Source: Pyropia yezoensis (lineage: Eukaryota; Rhodophyta; Bangiophyceae; Bangiales; Bangiaceae). Taken from it: a stretch of 64,000 nt of DNA. Position numbers and translations under genes: made by a program. Position 1 is the first letter of the stretch; every line of letters begins with the position of its first letter. The notes beneath the pieces were generated by a model that was given only the letters and a program-made list of their open reading frames with translations, ran no database searches and was not told where the DNA came from. Location of the stretch: NCBI GenBank assembly GCA_009829735.1, contig CM020619.1, positions 20,527,816-20,591,815 on the forward strand, in the 5' to 3' direction. Positions 31,401-42,544 of this stretch are shown piece by piece.

Positions 31401-34240
31401 GAACCATGTTCTTCACGGACATGACCATCCGCTGAACGTCCGCCTCGGTCGCCGCATCGAGGTCCATCAGCGCACCCACCACGTCAGGGCACCTCAGCGG
31501 GTTCACGCGGGACACAAAGGCATCCACAAACTTGCGCTGGCCCGTTCTCACGAGGTGCGCCACAAGCTGTGGAATGAAGTCAAAGCGGTCGCACACGTTC
31601 ACGAGCGGGCGAGGGTCCGTCGCCTTCGCCGCAATGATGTAGTCCCGGATGCGGACCGGGTCATAGTGGTCGCTCATACGTGTGACACGCTCCGCGGCTG
31701 CCCAGTCCTTGCGGTCGCAGGCTAGCTCGATGAATCGTGAGTGGGCCTCTGGCTCGTCTGTCGTGTCAATAATAGCGCGCAGGTAGTAGAACAGCGCATC
31801 CTCAGCCTTCTTCAGGGCGTCAAAGATGCGCATCACCGTCCGCGCGCCACCCATGGACTCAGTGTACTTGGCCGCAATGGTCACGCACAGCCGCAAGTTG
31901 CCACGCGCATCTGCTCGAAGCAGCTCTTGCATGACTTCGGCCCGGTCGCCCTCAGCAATCGTGGCAAAATAGTGGACAATGAAGTCTCCATTGAGCACGT
32001 GCGAGTTGGTGATGACTCGCTTGACATCTGCCAGGTCGGTAAACAGCTCAAGCGCGTGCTGGAAGAGGCCCGCACGCTCGCATAGAATACCGATGCGGCC
32101 TGCCTCAAACTTGTGCCACACGTCTTGCGACAAGATGGCGTCTGCGAGCTGCGGCGCGTTGGTCAAGCAAGCCGCAAGCACCTTAGTTTGTACCTTGCAC
32201 TCTGCTTCGTCCTCGTCCTTCAGAGCGTCCAGAGCATAAGACACCGCCTCTTGCAGCATGCCGCGGTTGAGGAACATGTTGACCATGTTGTTCACCTCCA
32301 CGACATCGACCTTCTTCTTGACACCCTCAGCAAGCACCAAGGCGTTGCTGGCAGAGCTGTTGGCAACCTCCAGTGCCGCCTTCGGATCAATGGCCGCGGT
32401 CATCTCAGCCAGCTCCATCGCGGTCACGCGCATGCCCACCTTCTTGGCGTAGTGGGCTACCTTGCTCGCCTGCCCAGCCTCCACCATGCATGAGATAACC
32501 TTGGCATGCGCGCCACACTTGATGTACACACCCAGCGCTAGGGACGGCGACGTTGGCCGGAGAGCGTCCCCAAGCGTTTCGGTGCAGGCAAGCTTGTCCT
32601 CGCGAAGCCACTTCTCCAGCAGCCCCAGCTTCCCCGTGGACGCCAGCTGCTCCGTCAGCGCCACCGTTTCGTCTGCATTCAATGCGCCACGGGACAGTAG
32701 CGTCTGAAAGTAAATGAGGATGGGGGGTACGCCGTCGTCATCATCCGCTTCTGCGCGACGGAACTGTATGATCGTGTCAGCAGAGCGGAGAACGCCACCA
32801 GGAGACTCAGAAGCAATGATGGCCGCCTCACGCCAGTCCCCATCTTCCATCGCGTCCTCAAACTTGTCCACAAAAAAGTTGTCAGCCCCACCAAAGCCGT
32901 TGCGGGACGCTAGCAGCGCCCCCAGCGGCGGGTCCCGCAAGGTGCGCAGCACATAACGGATTATGGCATCGGGTGCCACCGCAAAAAGAAGCACATCTCC
33001 AGCGCGATTGAGGGCCATGATGCCACCGGACGCGCGATGAGGGGTCGACGCAAACGGTGTCGTAGTCGAGATGCGGTTCATGTACACGCACGCACCAGTC
33101 GTCAGCTCGTACACATGCGCATAGCCGCCGCGGGTAACCAGGTGCACGATAGTGGGGTATTTGACACTGAGGTGCAGACCAATTGGGAAGTCGCCGGCCA
33201 TCTCGGGCGGATGGAAGATCTCCGAGGCCACTTTCTCAAACGGCGGAGACCCAGCCGGCTTTGTCTCCGCCCCCACCTCCACGACATGCAACTTGGGATG
33301 CACCCCCTCTGACCCGGCCGCACCCGCAGGCTTAGGTGACGCCGCGAAGATGAATAGCGTCGGCTTCACACCCTCAATGGGAACCGCCGCAAACGCCGCC
33401 GCGTGGCCGTCCAGAACCTGCGACAGCTGCTTGGTTGTCGAAAAAAGTTGGATGCGGCCTGCCACACCCTCACCACTTGGCGCCGGGCTCAGCCCCACAA
33501 TGGCTAGCCACGTGAGAGAAGGATCTGCCTTGTAGCTCACAATCTGACACCCCGCAAGCGTCGCGTGCCGGTCGAACACCATCTCTGGTGGCGCCACCTG
33601 GCTAGCCGACCCCGAACCTGCATCCACATTGTCATCTGGGGGAGCCATCCAGTGAAAGACGCTAGTAGCTGTCACCAGCGCGAGGACGTCCGAATTGATC
33701 CACGCCCAGAAAACAACGGGCTCCGCCAGCGGGGGGGACCGTGCGAGAGTGGCTTTGCGGGTCCAGTGAAATAGCTGCAGCCCGGCGGGAGACCGGAGCG
33801 CCAGCACTGGTCGCGACGGGTTCATGAGAGCCGCCTCGGCCACGATGGGGCGCCGAACGGGCCGTTCTGGCGAAGAGGTGTCCAGGACAACCAATGCCGG
33901 CTTGGGAGCCGCCTCACGGACAACAATGTACCGGTCAGATGACAGGGTCGCGGTTGCGGACGTCAACGATGCCGGGCTGACCCCGACTGAGAGCATCTAC
34001 GTGGACAAGCAGGCATCATTCGAAGATAGAACAAGTCCACCGGACACCACAGAGATTGACTTGGACGCAGAAACAGAGCGTTAGATCACCCCAGAACTAA
34101 GGCAAGACTCCGCCATTGCATGAACGAGATAGAAGAGAGGGGAAACCGGACAAACGGGCGCGCGTTATCTGACTTACCGAGAACGCCTGTTTCAGCTTCA
34201 CAGGCGGTGCGACAGCACTGCCATCATTGGACGACGCCAT
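28459..34240 (-). CDS. Clathrin heavy chain (two exons)
   Basis: The protein forms the legs of the clathrin triskelion, coating vesicles at the trans-Golgi and plasma membrane. Exon 1 is 34178-34240 (21 codons, MASSNDGSAVAPPVKLKQAF and Ser); exon 2 is 33996-28459. Joined, the N-terminus follows the known family start (PIRFQEHLQLQNLGI-type), then the seven-bladed propeller (SDRYIVVREAAPKPALVVLD; RRPIVAEAALMNPSRPVLAL; AGCQIVSYKADPSLTWLAIV) and the long run of clathrin repeats (MNMFLNRGMLQEAVSYALDA and ACVAAEHYEAAYIIYQKFDR regions). At about 1866 residues it is longer than the usual 1,650-1,700. The extra length lies mainly in a distal-leg insert around 30450-29750, with low-complexity acidic and basic stretches. 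The Gly-rich end (GGGFAGGAGFGGAGSAGGGG) replaces the usual short tail. Start region is divergent with the reductase gene. Confidence 0.95.
33997..34177 (-). other. Phase-0 intron of the clathrin heavy chain gene
   Basis: On the minus strand the exon ends TCG and the intron starts gtaagtcag (complement of 34171-34177 and beyond) and ends ccacgtag at 33997. Removing these 181 bp joins AFS to MLSVGV in phase 0 and restores the conserved N-terminus of the propeller. A model that starts at 33996 would lose the first 21 residues. Confidence 0.88.
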
Positions 34241-35736
34241 CGTGCGCAGGGACCTCAAACAGACAGCGCGAACATGCGCGGGCAGGCAAGAGCACCACGA
34301 AATCCAGAGCGTGAGAGCGCCCAGGCATAAAGCGGTCACGACAGGTATCTGCTCCAGCTGCAACCCGCCCAGGATGCGTCGCGAAGGAAAGACGCCAGCA
34401 ACGTCACCATCCTTCCTGCACTGCGACTGACGGGCGGTCTAAGACATGGTACACGATGTGGCGCCGAGTTTGTGGCACGCCGTGGCATGCCCTCATTGGC
34501 TGCATAGGCCACGTGTTTGTGCTTGCAGTGCCACAAACTCGGACGGTACCGCCACATGGCTCGAGCCAAAGCCATGTGGCGTTCCACCTCGCACACAGCG
34601 CCACATCACTTATGGATATCAGACTCTTGACTTTGTATGGGAATTGCGTTGGCCTCCGGGACTGCCTTGGTTTGAACCTTCTCGTCCGACCGCCGACCGC
34701 GAGCGCGCGCGCGCTGCTGCGTCGCACCTCGACGCTTCGGTCTGCGGCCGCTTCTCACCCCTCGCTCGGGCAGCTTCGGCGTGCTGCCTGCCGATCGCTC
34801 CCGCCACCTCCGACGCGCAGCTTTGTACGTGTTGCAGCACGTGTTCCCGCCAACCTATGGGGGAAGCGGGCGCGAGAGGGTGGAGCTGGGCGGCGATGAG
34901 TGTGGGGGGGGAGTGGTGGGGGCGACTGGTGGGAGGGAGGAGGGGTGTGATCGCTGTCTGACACCCCACTGGATGGGTTGCGCTTTTCTCTTTTTCCCTG
35001 CTCTGCGTCTGTGTTTGTTTATCTCTGGCATCAGGAACGCGACGACAAGCCAGGCGTGGGGAGGTGAATTGTGTGGGGGTGGGGCCTACTGGCGGGAGGT
35101 CCGTTCGAGGGAGAGCGGGAGCTCACGCCTGATGGTTTGTTGAGGTATCAGTGGGGCGAACGGGCGTGGGGTAGGGCGAGGGCGAGGGGCGGGGCTGGGC
35201 GTGTTGGGGAGAGGCCAGGGTTGACTCGGCCCGGGTCGTGAGCGCGCGGCGGCGGGCGCCGCCAGGTGCCGCAAGTTGTTCCATCTGGATACATAAGCCG
35301 CTCTCTGTGGCGTCAACCCTCATTCGCTTCTCTTCCGCGTGCGTAGCTCTCTGTGCGTTCTGCTTTCAACAGAATCTCAGTCTGTCAAATATGAAATTGT
35401 CATGAAGTCCAGTGCCACTTCGCCACATGTCTTAGACAGCTTTTTCGGATGTGGCAAAGGTACCGCGGCGCCACACTCCCAGCGTCACGCGGTTGTGGCA
35501 TGTCTTAGACCGGGGGTGACATATGTGTCTCAATCGATCAGCTAAGTACATCCAATACGACTTAGTCTCTTCAACTCTGTGACTTGCCACATCCGTCACC
35601 TTTGCACGCACGACCAGCGCCGACGCTCCATCATGTATGTAAGGTTGATCCGTCTCTACGGTCATCCTTGTGGTCTTTTAAACGTATCCCCCCCAGGCTC
35701 GTTTTCCCGTCTTGCTTCTGTGACACCTTGTTGGGC
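34241..35736. promoter_or_regulatory. Divergent promoter region between clathrin and reductase genes
   Basis: The 1.5-kb spacer lies between two divergent start codons. It contains several perfect inverted repeats. CCGAGTTTGTGGCAC at 34464-34478 pairs with 34528-34542. CGCCACATGGCT at 34550-34561 pairs with 34570-34581 around an 8-base loop. The shorter motif GCCACAT/ATGTGGC recurs near 34456, 34601, 35421, 35451 and 35583, and CATGTCTTAGAC occurs twice (35427 and 35498). No coding frame is credible. The repeats could be regulatory sites or the remains of a small palindromic transposon. Confidence 0.6.
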
Positions 35737-37233
35737 ATGCTTGCCACCGTTCGGTCTCGCCTCTCTGCCACCTTCGTGAGCGGGCGCGGTCTCTTCTTTA
35801 GCGGCAGCCCTAGGTCTCCCTTGTCTCTTCCCGCCACCCCGTTTGCCGCTGCGCGCTACTGCCTGCCAGCCACCTTGCATCGCGCCATGGCCACCTCCAC
35901 GTTCAAGTATGTGGTTCTGGGCGGAGGCAACGCGGCCGGCTATGCCGCCCGAGCCTTTGCGGCGGAGGACGGCGCCCCCCCTGGATCGGTGTGCATGGTC
36001 AGCCGCGAGGAGGTCCTGCCCTATGAGCGGCCTGCCCTGTCCAAGGCCTTTCTTTTTGCCGACCCGCCGGCACGGCTGCCCGGCTTTCATACCAGTGTTG
36101 GTGGTGGTGGCGATCGCCAAGATGCGGCCTGGTATGAGTCCAAGGGCATTGCCGTAAAGCTTGGCACCGAGGTCACCGCCGTGGACGTGGCGGCCAAGAA
36201 GCTGACCACCGCTACTGGGGACACAGTGGTTGCGACGGACGCGCTGATTCTTGCGACGGGCTGCGAGGCCATCAAGCTCGCTCGCACCCCGGGGGCAGAC
36301 CTCAAGGGCATCCACACTCTGCGCGAGTATGCGGACGGGTTGGAGCTGTACGATGGGCTGAAGACATGCGCGGGGAAGAAGGTGGTGGTTGTAGGTGGCG
36401 GGTACATTGGGATGGAGGTGGCAGCGGCGGCCGTCTTGATGAACTGTGACGTCACGATGCTGTTCCCCGAGTCCTCAGTCATGCCCCGCTTGTTCACTCC
36501 CGAAATTGCAGCGCACTATGAGTCGGCGTACAAGGCCAAGGGCGTTAAGCTTCTGAACGATGGGCGGCTGTGCGAGGCGTTCCTGGATGACGGCTCTGGT
36601 GCGGTCAAGGGCGTCATGTTTTGCAAGGACCACGTCAAGGATGAGGTGGACGGTCAGCTGGTTGTAGTTGGCGTGGGCGCACGCCCCAATGTGGGCCTCT
36701 TCAAGGAACAGGGCCTGAAGACCGCGGAGGGGGGCCTTGTTGTGGACGGCTCCATGGCCACCTCCGCGGCCGGTGTCTATGCAGTCGGTGACATTGCCGC
36801 CTTCCCGCTGCTGCTCGATGGTGGCGCCCTGACTCGCAGCGAGCACGTAGCGCACGCGCGCGCGTCTGCGGCGCAGGCGGTGGCGGCGGCGTTGGGCAAA
36901 TGCCCGGCCCCGTACGACTACACCCCGTTTTTCTACTCCCGGGTGTTTGGGCTTAGCTGGAAGTTTTACGGCTTCAACCGGGGCACCAGCGTTACCGTCG
37001 GCGATTTCGCGCCCACTCTAGCGACCGTGTGGATCGATGGCGGCAAGGCGGTGGGGGTGTTTATGGAGAGCCCGTCGGATGAACAAACGGCGGTGATGCA
37101 GACGATGGCGCGGGCGCAGCCGGCAGTGGAGCTGGGTGCCCTCCAAAAGCTTGTACCCAGCAAAGACGCCGCCGCACTTATTTCGGCGGTGGAGGCGGCG
37201 ACCAAGGCGGTGGGGGCCCAGGCCAATCTGTAA
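35737..37233 (+). CDS. Monodehydroascorbate reductase (probable dual start)
   Basis: NAD(P)H-dependent FAD enzyme that regenerates ascorbate in the ascorbate-glutathione cycle. The FAD-binding motif is VVLGGGNAAGYAARAF, the NAD(P) motif VVVVGGGYIGMEVAAAAV (near residue 219), and the second FAD motif GVYAVGDIAAFP (near 351). The catalytic body starts at Met 35887 (MATSTFKYVVLGGG), giving 448 residues, the length of plant cytosolic forms. An in-frame upstream Met at 35737 adds 50 residues, MLATVRSRLSATFVSGRGLF and onward, rich in Arg, Ser and Ala with no acidic residue: a typical organelle presequence. Initiation at either Met would give organellar and cytosolic forms, as known for some plant isozymes. 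It ends AQANL, with no peroxisomal SKL. No introns are seen. Confidence 0.92.
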   Translation: MLATVRSRLSATFVSGRGLFFSGSPRSPLSLPATPFAAARYCLPATLHRAMATSTFKYVVLGGGNAAGYAARAFAAEDGAPPGSVCMVSREEVLPYERPALSKAFLFADPPARLPGFHTSVGGGGDRQDAAWYESKGIAVKLGTEVTAVDVAAKKLTTATGDTVVATDALILATGCEAIKLARTPGADLKGIHTLREYADGLELYDGLKTCAGKKVVVVGGGYIGMEVAAAAVLMNCDVTMLFPESSVMPRLFTPEIAAHYESAYKAKGVKLLNDGRLCEAFLDDGSGAVKGVMFCKDHVKDEVDGQLVVVGVGARPNVGLFKEQGLKTAEGGLVVDGSMATSAAGVYAVGDIAAFPLLLDGGALTRSEHVAHARASAAQAVAAALGKCPAPYDYTPFFYSRVFGLSWKFYGFNRGTSVTVGDFAPTLATVWIDGGKAVGVFMESPSDEQTAVMQTMARAQPAVELGALQKLVPSKDAAALISAVEAATKAVGAQANL

Positions 37234-39269
37234 CACCCCCGCTGCTGCGACCGGAGGAGTGTGATCCTGCGCGGTGCCTTGCGGCTCGCATGTATGTGGA
37301 CAGACGTTGCCTCTTCATTTGTCGGCTCGGGCGGCGTGGGTGGCGCGGGCGACTCTGTCCAGGGGGTCGTCCAGCCTTCCAATTCCCATGTCTTTTTTTT
37401 GAGTGGCGGTTGTGTGGGGTGCCTGCTTTGTATAGTTCATGGACATTACAGCCTTCACCGCCTCTCTACCCGCAGCTTCACCCCGTATAGCCCGCGCGCT
37501 GAGACGGAAGCGCTGGCATGGTTCGCAGCGGCGCCAGCAGCGCCCATCCCTCCAGCCACCCCACAATATGTACCCCCTTCCAGCGGTGGGGACTGCTCGC
37601 CCGTCAGATCAAGCTTGTCAGTTTAGTCCACCGCTTGCTGGCAACACACGCCCTCTTCAGTGTGTATCCGTGCGTATGTTTGTACACACATACATGCAGT
37701 ACATTATGTACAGGGGCTTATGGTGAGGCCAGCCCCATACGAGGCCATGAAATGCATGCAACGTGTACGCCAAAGAATCGAGGTCATTGTGGTTAAATCA
37801 GTGTTTGATGTCTTCACTAACGGAAGGACAATCGTGACTGAAGTTCAGCCCCGCTTTGTGAGCTACCAAGAGAGTGCGGAGCGAAGCGACCTCCTGCAAC
37901 GTGGTGTGACCGATGCGGACTTTGTGAAAGGCGAGGGGAGTGGAGGGTGGGTTGGCACAGAGTGCAGTGATTCCAACGCAGGATGCGACCATGTATGGCA
38001 GGAAGACGGCAGCTGCGCGAAGGCGGGCACTGCCGGGATGAGGCGCCGGGGATGGCAGCGTCCCAACGGGGAACGCACGGAGAAAGGCGCCACCATGGCA
38101 TCGTGCGTGGGCCTCCAGCAGCTGAGGGCATCTGCGTCTGTCACAACCATCGCAACTTCCAAAGCCTGTCGACACAGAAGCACTGGAGAGTCTCTCCATC
38201 TGATGGACCTCATTTTCGCAGGAAAAGCATTGTGTACGCCAATATCTGCTCTCCAGGCCGACGTTTGGGAAACTATTTGTTTTTGGTATACGACTTTCAA
38301 CACATGCTGCAGGCGGCCGCGCGCCAAAAGCGGGACGGCCGTGCGCGCCTCTCGCGCGCGTGTCCACCGCCGCGGCAGCATCGGTACTTCCGCCGCCCCC
38401 GCACCGTCCCGTTCCCCCCCCCCCCCGACACGCAGCGCCTCCTGCTCTGCCCTTCCGACCGTTCGCTCAACTCCCAGCCCGGCTTGGCCCAGGTATTACC
38501 TACCCCCCCCCAGCTGGGCGGTGCGCAGGTACCTGTGGCCGGTTTGTGGGGTGTGGCGCAGCCGCCGCGGTCTGGTTGCTCGCGCGGCACTCCGCCGCCG
38601 CCCCCCCACTGCCGAGGCGCCGCGTCCCCGGCGGGGGCGCCCTCCGTCTGGGCCTTTTCTGCGCTCTCCCCTTCCCCGTTCTGCCTCTGCCAGTTCTGTG
38701 GCAGCCGGGCTCGCCGCCGACGGGGGGGGGGTGCTGCTTGGATCCCCTCCGCCGCCGCGGCTGTCTGTCTGGGGCCCGCGTGGACCGACGCGCCCGCGGG
38801 GGTCGCCTAGCATCTGGCATTTGGCTGGCGCGGGCGCTCCCGCCCTGCCCGTGGATGCCGCTGCGTCTGCCGCTGCTGTCGCTGCTGTCGCCCCTGTTGC
38901 TCCTGTCGCCCCTGTCGTTCCTGTCGCCGAGGTCGCCGCGGCCACCGTGGCCGCCGCCGCCGCTTTTGCTGTTGATGCGGCTGCCGTCACCGGTGGGCCT
39001 GTCGCCAGTCTTGGGCTCTCGCATCCGTGTGACTGCCCCCGCGCCGTTGTGCGGTTGTGGCGGTGGGGGGGGGGACAAGCAAAGCCCCTGGCGACCTCTG
39101 GTCCAAGCGTCTGCTTGTCGCCACACCCCCCGCCGAGGCGCTCACAGCCGCTGCCGCCGGCATCCCTTAAAGGCCCACAGGAGTGCGCCCACTTCGTCCT
39201 CGCGTTGGCCGGGCGGGCCGTTGCACCCGCTGTGGTGCTTTCCCTCTCCGCCCCCGTCTATCTGCCACC
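37234..39269. other. Intergenic region upstream of the SANT-like gene
   Basis: This is a 2-kb spacer between two + strand genes. The first 300 bp should hold the reductase 3' end. From about 38300 the DNA becomes GC-rich with open frames on both strands that look like composition artefacts. A short imperfect tandem of CTGTCGCCC-like units lies at about 38876-38935. The sequence GCCACC precedes the next start codon. No credible gene was found. Confidence 0.6.
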
Positions 39270-40808
39270 ATGGGCAAAGGCAAGGCATGGCAAGAAGCGG
39301 AGGACCTTGCGCTCGCGCACGCGTGGCTCTCTGTGTCGTCCACGACGCCCGCCCCCCCCGTGGCGGATGCGTTTTGGGTGGCGGTGGGGCCGCTGTTTGT
39401 GGCCCGCGCACCCGGCCCAGGGGCGGACAGTTATCCGCCGCCCGTGGGCACCTGGAACGACCGCACGCCGACCGCGTTGATGCGCCGGTGGTACGGGGTG
39501 TGGCGGGACGTTGTGCGAATCGCCGCGCTGGTGACCGTCGAGCGGGTGCGCTCCGCGGACGAAAGCGTCCGCAACGGTGGCGGCGTCGACAGCGGTGGCA
39601 GCGGCGGCGGCGACGGTGGGCAAGCCGCCGCCGCGAGTGACGTGGCCGCTCGCGAAGCCGCGACAGCACGCGCGCACGCGGCGTTTATGGCGTCGGCGGG
39701 GTCTGCATTTGTGCACGGGCCCATCTGGGACGTGGTGCGTGAGTCGCCCAAGTTTATCGATGCGGTGGCCAAGGCGGTGATTGCCATGGGCGCCGCCGAG
39801 TCGCCGCCTGGCGGGCCCGCCACCGCCGCGGCCGCCGCCGCCTCTGCGACGGTCGCGGCCGCTTCGGCTGCGGCAGGTGGGGCGGCGGCGGCGCGGGCGG
39901 CGGCGGCGGCCGCTGCCACCTCTGCGGCTGCCGCCGCCGCCGGGGGGGGCGGGGGAGTGCCCAGCGGGGCTGCCAACGGCGGGGGGGCCCACTTGGGGCT
40001 ACCGTCGCCCACTGTGGCGGCCATCTCGCCGTCGGCAGTGCGGACCCTGTTTGCCTCGCCGCTGGGCGGACCAGGCGGCGCGAGCCATCCGCCAGAGTCT
40101 GGCGGCGCGCCGTTGTCGGGTCCCGGCGTGGCTGCCAACGCGGCTGCCGCCGACGCGGCGGCAGCAGCGGCCGACGCGGCCGCCGCGGTCATTGCGACGG
40201 GCTCGGGGTTGGGCTCGTCGTCTGGCCGACGGCTGGTCGCGGCGGTGGGCGGAACCGGTGGTAGCGTCGACCCGCGGTTGCCGGCAGGGCCCGTGGTGGT
40301 GGCGGGCCCCCCTGCAGGCGTCGTCGTCGCGGGCGCTCCGCCCGCCCCAGCGTCGCGGCGCAAGCGGCGACGCTCGTCTGCCGCAGAACCCGACGGTGGG
40401 GTCGGCGGCGGCAGCCGCAGCCGGAGCACTAGCCGCGGCGTGGCCGCCCTCTCCGCCGCCATGGCCGCCATGGCCGCTGCCGCGGCGGCGCGAAACGAGC
40501 TTGCTGCCGACCGGGCAGTTGTGCGGCTGTGTCGGCGGCGGCTGTCCGCGGCCGGCCGCGCCGGCGGGCCGGCCGCCGCTGCTGCCGCGGGGGGTGCTCC
40601 GCCGGCTACGGGCGGCTGGTGGGGCGCCCCCACCGTGGCGGACACGGACGTGCGCGAAGCGGAGGAGCTGCTGCGGACCATCCACCAGCGGTGGATGGAG
40701 GCAGCACGGCGGCGATCGGCCGTCGCAGCCGGTGCCAATGGCCCGCCGCGAGGGGGAAGAGGAGGGGGGGCAGGCGCTGTTGCGGCCGCAGCCGACCCAG
40801 TGTCGGCC

Positions 40809-40840
<32 letters not shown>

Positions 40841-40916
40841 TGTAGCAGCGATGGAGGCCGAGGCCGAGGCAGAGTCTTCGGACGCCAGCGAGAGTGTCAG
40901 CGGCGCGTCAATCTAG
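39270..40916 (+). CDS. SANT/trihelix-like DNA-binding protein (NAM-associated type)
   Basis: A 548-residue protein; start chosen at 39270 because the context is GCCACCATGG and the conserved domain begins at once. The first 95 residues (MGKGKAWQEAEDLALAHAWL, FWVAVGPLF, LMRRWYGVWRDVVRIAALV) follow the W/F-spaced helical pattern of the Myb/SANT-like domain found in plant NAM-associated and PIF/Harbinger-linked proteins. Residues about 130-170 add FVHGPIWDVVRESPKFIDAV, which in those families follows the domain. The rest is Ala/Gly low complexity with a basic patch RRKRRRSSA and a C-terminal helix EAEELLRTIHQRWMEAARRR. A nuclear DNA-binding role is inferred. It could be a transcription factor or a domesticated transposon accessory protein. 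Confidence 0.6.
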
Positions 40917-41671
40917 ATGCGGGGCAACACGGCGGCTGGGCTGATTTTGAAAGAAAGGGGCCGGCCATGTCTTTGTTTGGCCGGATGGGGTGGGCAGGGA
41001 GGGGGCGCGCGGCCATGTATATGCACGCAACTCTGGCTCCGTCGTACGTGGGAGAAGAACATATCATCTGACCAGGCGGTGTGTGCTCATGAGGACGGTC
41101 GAGTGAGTGCTGCTGCAAGGGCCAACCAGACAGAATAGTTTACCAGGAACTGCCAAGAACGTGCTGTGCTGCCTCGCGATGTCCCTCGCGAGTAGCAAAG
41201 TGGCAACAGTCGCGACCCGGACGGTCTGGTGGAACACGATGAGATGCAGACGCAGAGAGTCGCCCTTTTGTTTTCTTGACTTTCACTATCACGCTCTCTT
41301 TCTGTGCACTTCGGACACCCATAACCCCTGTAGTACACGCCGCATGGCAGGCAGCGTTGCGCATTTGCTTCGCACCGCGGCGGTGCAGGCACCCCACCAA
41401 AGTCGGCGTGCAGGGGGGGAATGCGGGGAGAGTCCCCACGGAGGCGGCGCCCGCGCGAGCCGGCGCGACGCCACCAGCCCACCCTTGCTCCACCCCGGCG
41501 GCAAACGCCGTGTGCGTCGCGTACCGTCGAAATCAGCATTGGGGGCGTGGGGGGCGGGCGGCGACCGCCATCAGCAAACAGGCAGTAGCGGCGGTTGTGC
41601 CACTGCTCCATCGCCTCACCGCTTCGCCCCACTCCCGCCGGCCTCGCGCCGACAGCGCCTTCCAACCCCCC
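40917..41671. other. Intergenic spacer between convergent genes
   Basis: This 755-bp spacer must contain the 3' ends of the SANT-like gene (+) and the SPFH gene (-). Open frames overlapping it on both strands have no recognisable similarity. A TATA-like GTATATGCA lies near 41018, but no gene starts there. Nothing else seen. Confidence 0.55.
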
Positions 41672-42496
41672 TCAGCCGCCGACGGTGACTGTGGGTATCG
41701 CTTCGCGTTCGCCGACCAGCACGATAAGCAGATCCCGCACAGTCCGCGCGCGCTCCTGGTCCGTCATAGCGCACAGGCAGTCACTCGCAGCCGCGTCGCG
41801 CGCAATCCCCACCGCACCAGCCACAATTTTGGCGCGAGCCGCGACGAGCGCGTCGGCTTGTTGCCTCTTCAGCATGGCCTGTGCAATCTCGGGAGCATAA
41901 GAGAGCTCGTTGAGCTGGAAGGACAGGATGCGCACGCCCGCAACGTCCACCCGCTCCTGCAGCAGATTCATCATACGGGAGGCGACAACCTCCGTCTCTG
42001 TGCGGAGCGTCGGCACCTCCTCCACGCCCGGAAACGACTCCGCCTCGTACGGGTACTGGGCGACGACCCGCTTCAGCACCGCTGGCGCCTGGTCGGCCAC
42101 AAACAGCCGCGGCTCTGCCACGTCAAGCGCCGCCCGCCGTGCGTCAACGACCGCCCACGAAACGATACCGCTCACAAGGAGCGGGTTGCCATTCGCATCT
42201 GCCGTTTTGACGTTGGCAACGTCGAGCGACTGGATGGCGGTGGAGATGCGGCGGCCCTCAACGCACACCCAGTTGCGAAAGTACAAGCCCGGCGACATGA
42301 TGGTGCCGTAGTAGTGGCCACAGAACAAGTTGACCACCGCTTCCCGCTCTGACACCACAAAACAGCTCGTAAGTGGGATGATGAAGTCCATTCCGTACGA
42401 ACTGCACATTGAATTGTCCTCCTTGTCCACAGGAGAGGGCGCCCCCGCGGTGGGCTCCATCGTGCGAACATTGGGGGCACTTGCGGCAACGTCCAT
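41672..42496 (-). CDS. SPFH/band-7 domain protein
   Basis: A member of the SPFH (stomatin/prohibitin/flotillin/HflK) superfamily, membrane-associated scaffold proteins. From Met 42496 it has 274 residues; an in-frame Met at 42544 would add 16. After a 30-residue variable start comes DFIIPLTSCFVVSEREAVVN, then SPGLYFRNWVCVEGRRISTA, the beta-rich SPFH core (SLDVANVKTADANGNPLLVS, GIVSWAVVDARRAALDV) and the C-terminal helix QLNELSYAPEIAQAMLKRQQ followed by ADALVAARAKIVAGAVGIA. The last is the coiled-coil oligomerisation helix typical of the family. There is no strong transmembrane segment; attachment may be by the hydrophobic GIVSWAVV hairpin region or by acylation. The exact subfamily is not determined. 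Confidence 0.82.
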   Translation of the reverse strand: MDVAASAPNVRTMEPTAGAPSPVDKEDNSMCSSYGMDFIIPLTSCFVVSEREAVVNLFCGHYYGTIMSPGLYFRNWVCVEGRRISTAIQSLDVANVKTADANGNPLLVSGIVSWAVVDARRAALDVAEPRLFVADQAPAVLKRVVAQYPYEAESFPGVEEVPTLRTETEVVASRMMNLLQERVDVAGVRILSFQLNELSYAPEIAQAMLKRQQADALVAARAKIVAGAVGIARDAAASDCLCAMTDQERARTVRDLLIVLVGEREAIPTVTVGG

Positions 42497-42544
42497 GACA
42501 AGTGCGGAGGCGGGGGAGGGGGGGAAATGGCGTAGGGTGAGCAA

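Noticed and set aside
28459-33996. Clathrin heavy chain starting at Met 33996
   Set aside because: The family N-terminus would be missing; a spliced 21-codon exon at 34178-34240 supplies it with canonical gt-ag borders.
37660-39480. A 606-codon plus-strand frame upstream of the SANT-like gene
   Set aside because: No domain, Pro/Arg/Ala composition from GC-rich DNA, and overlaps the convincing start at 39270 in another frame.
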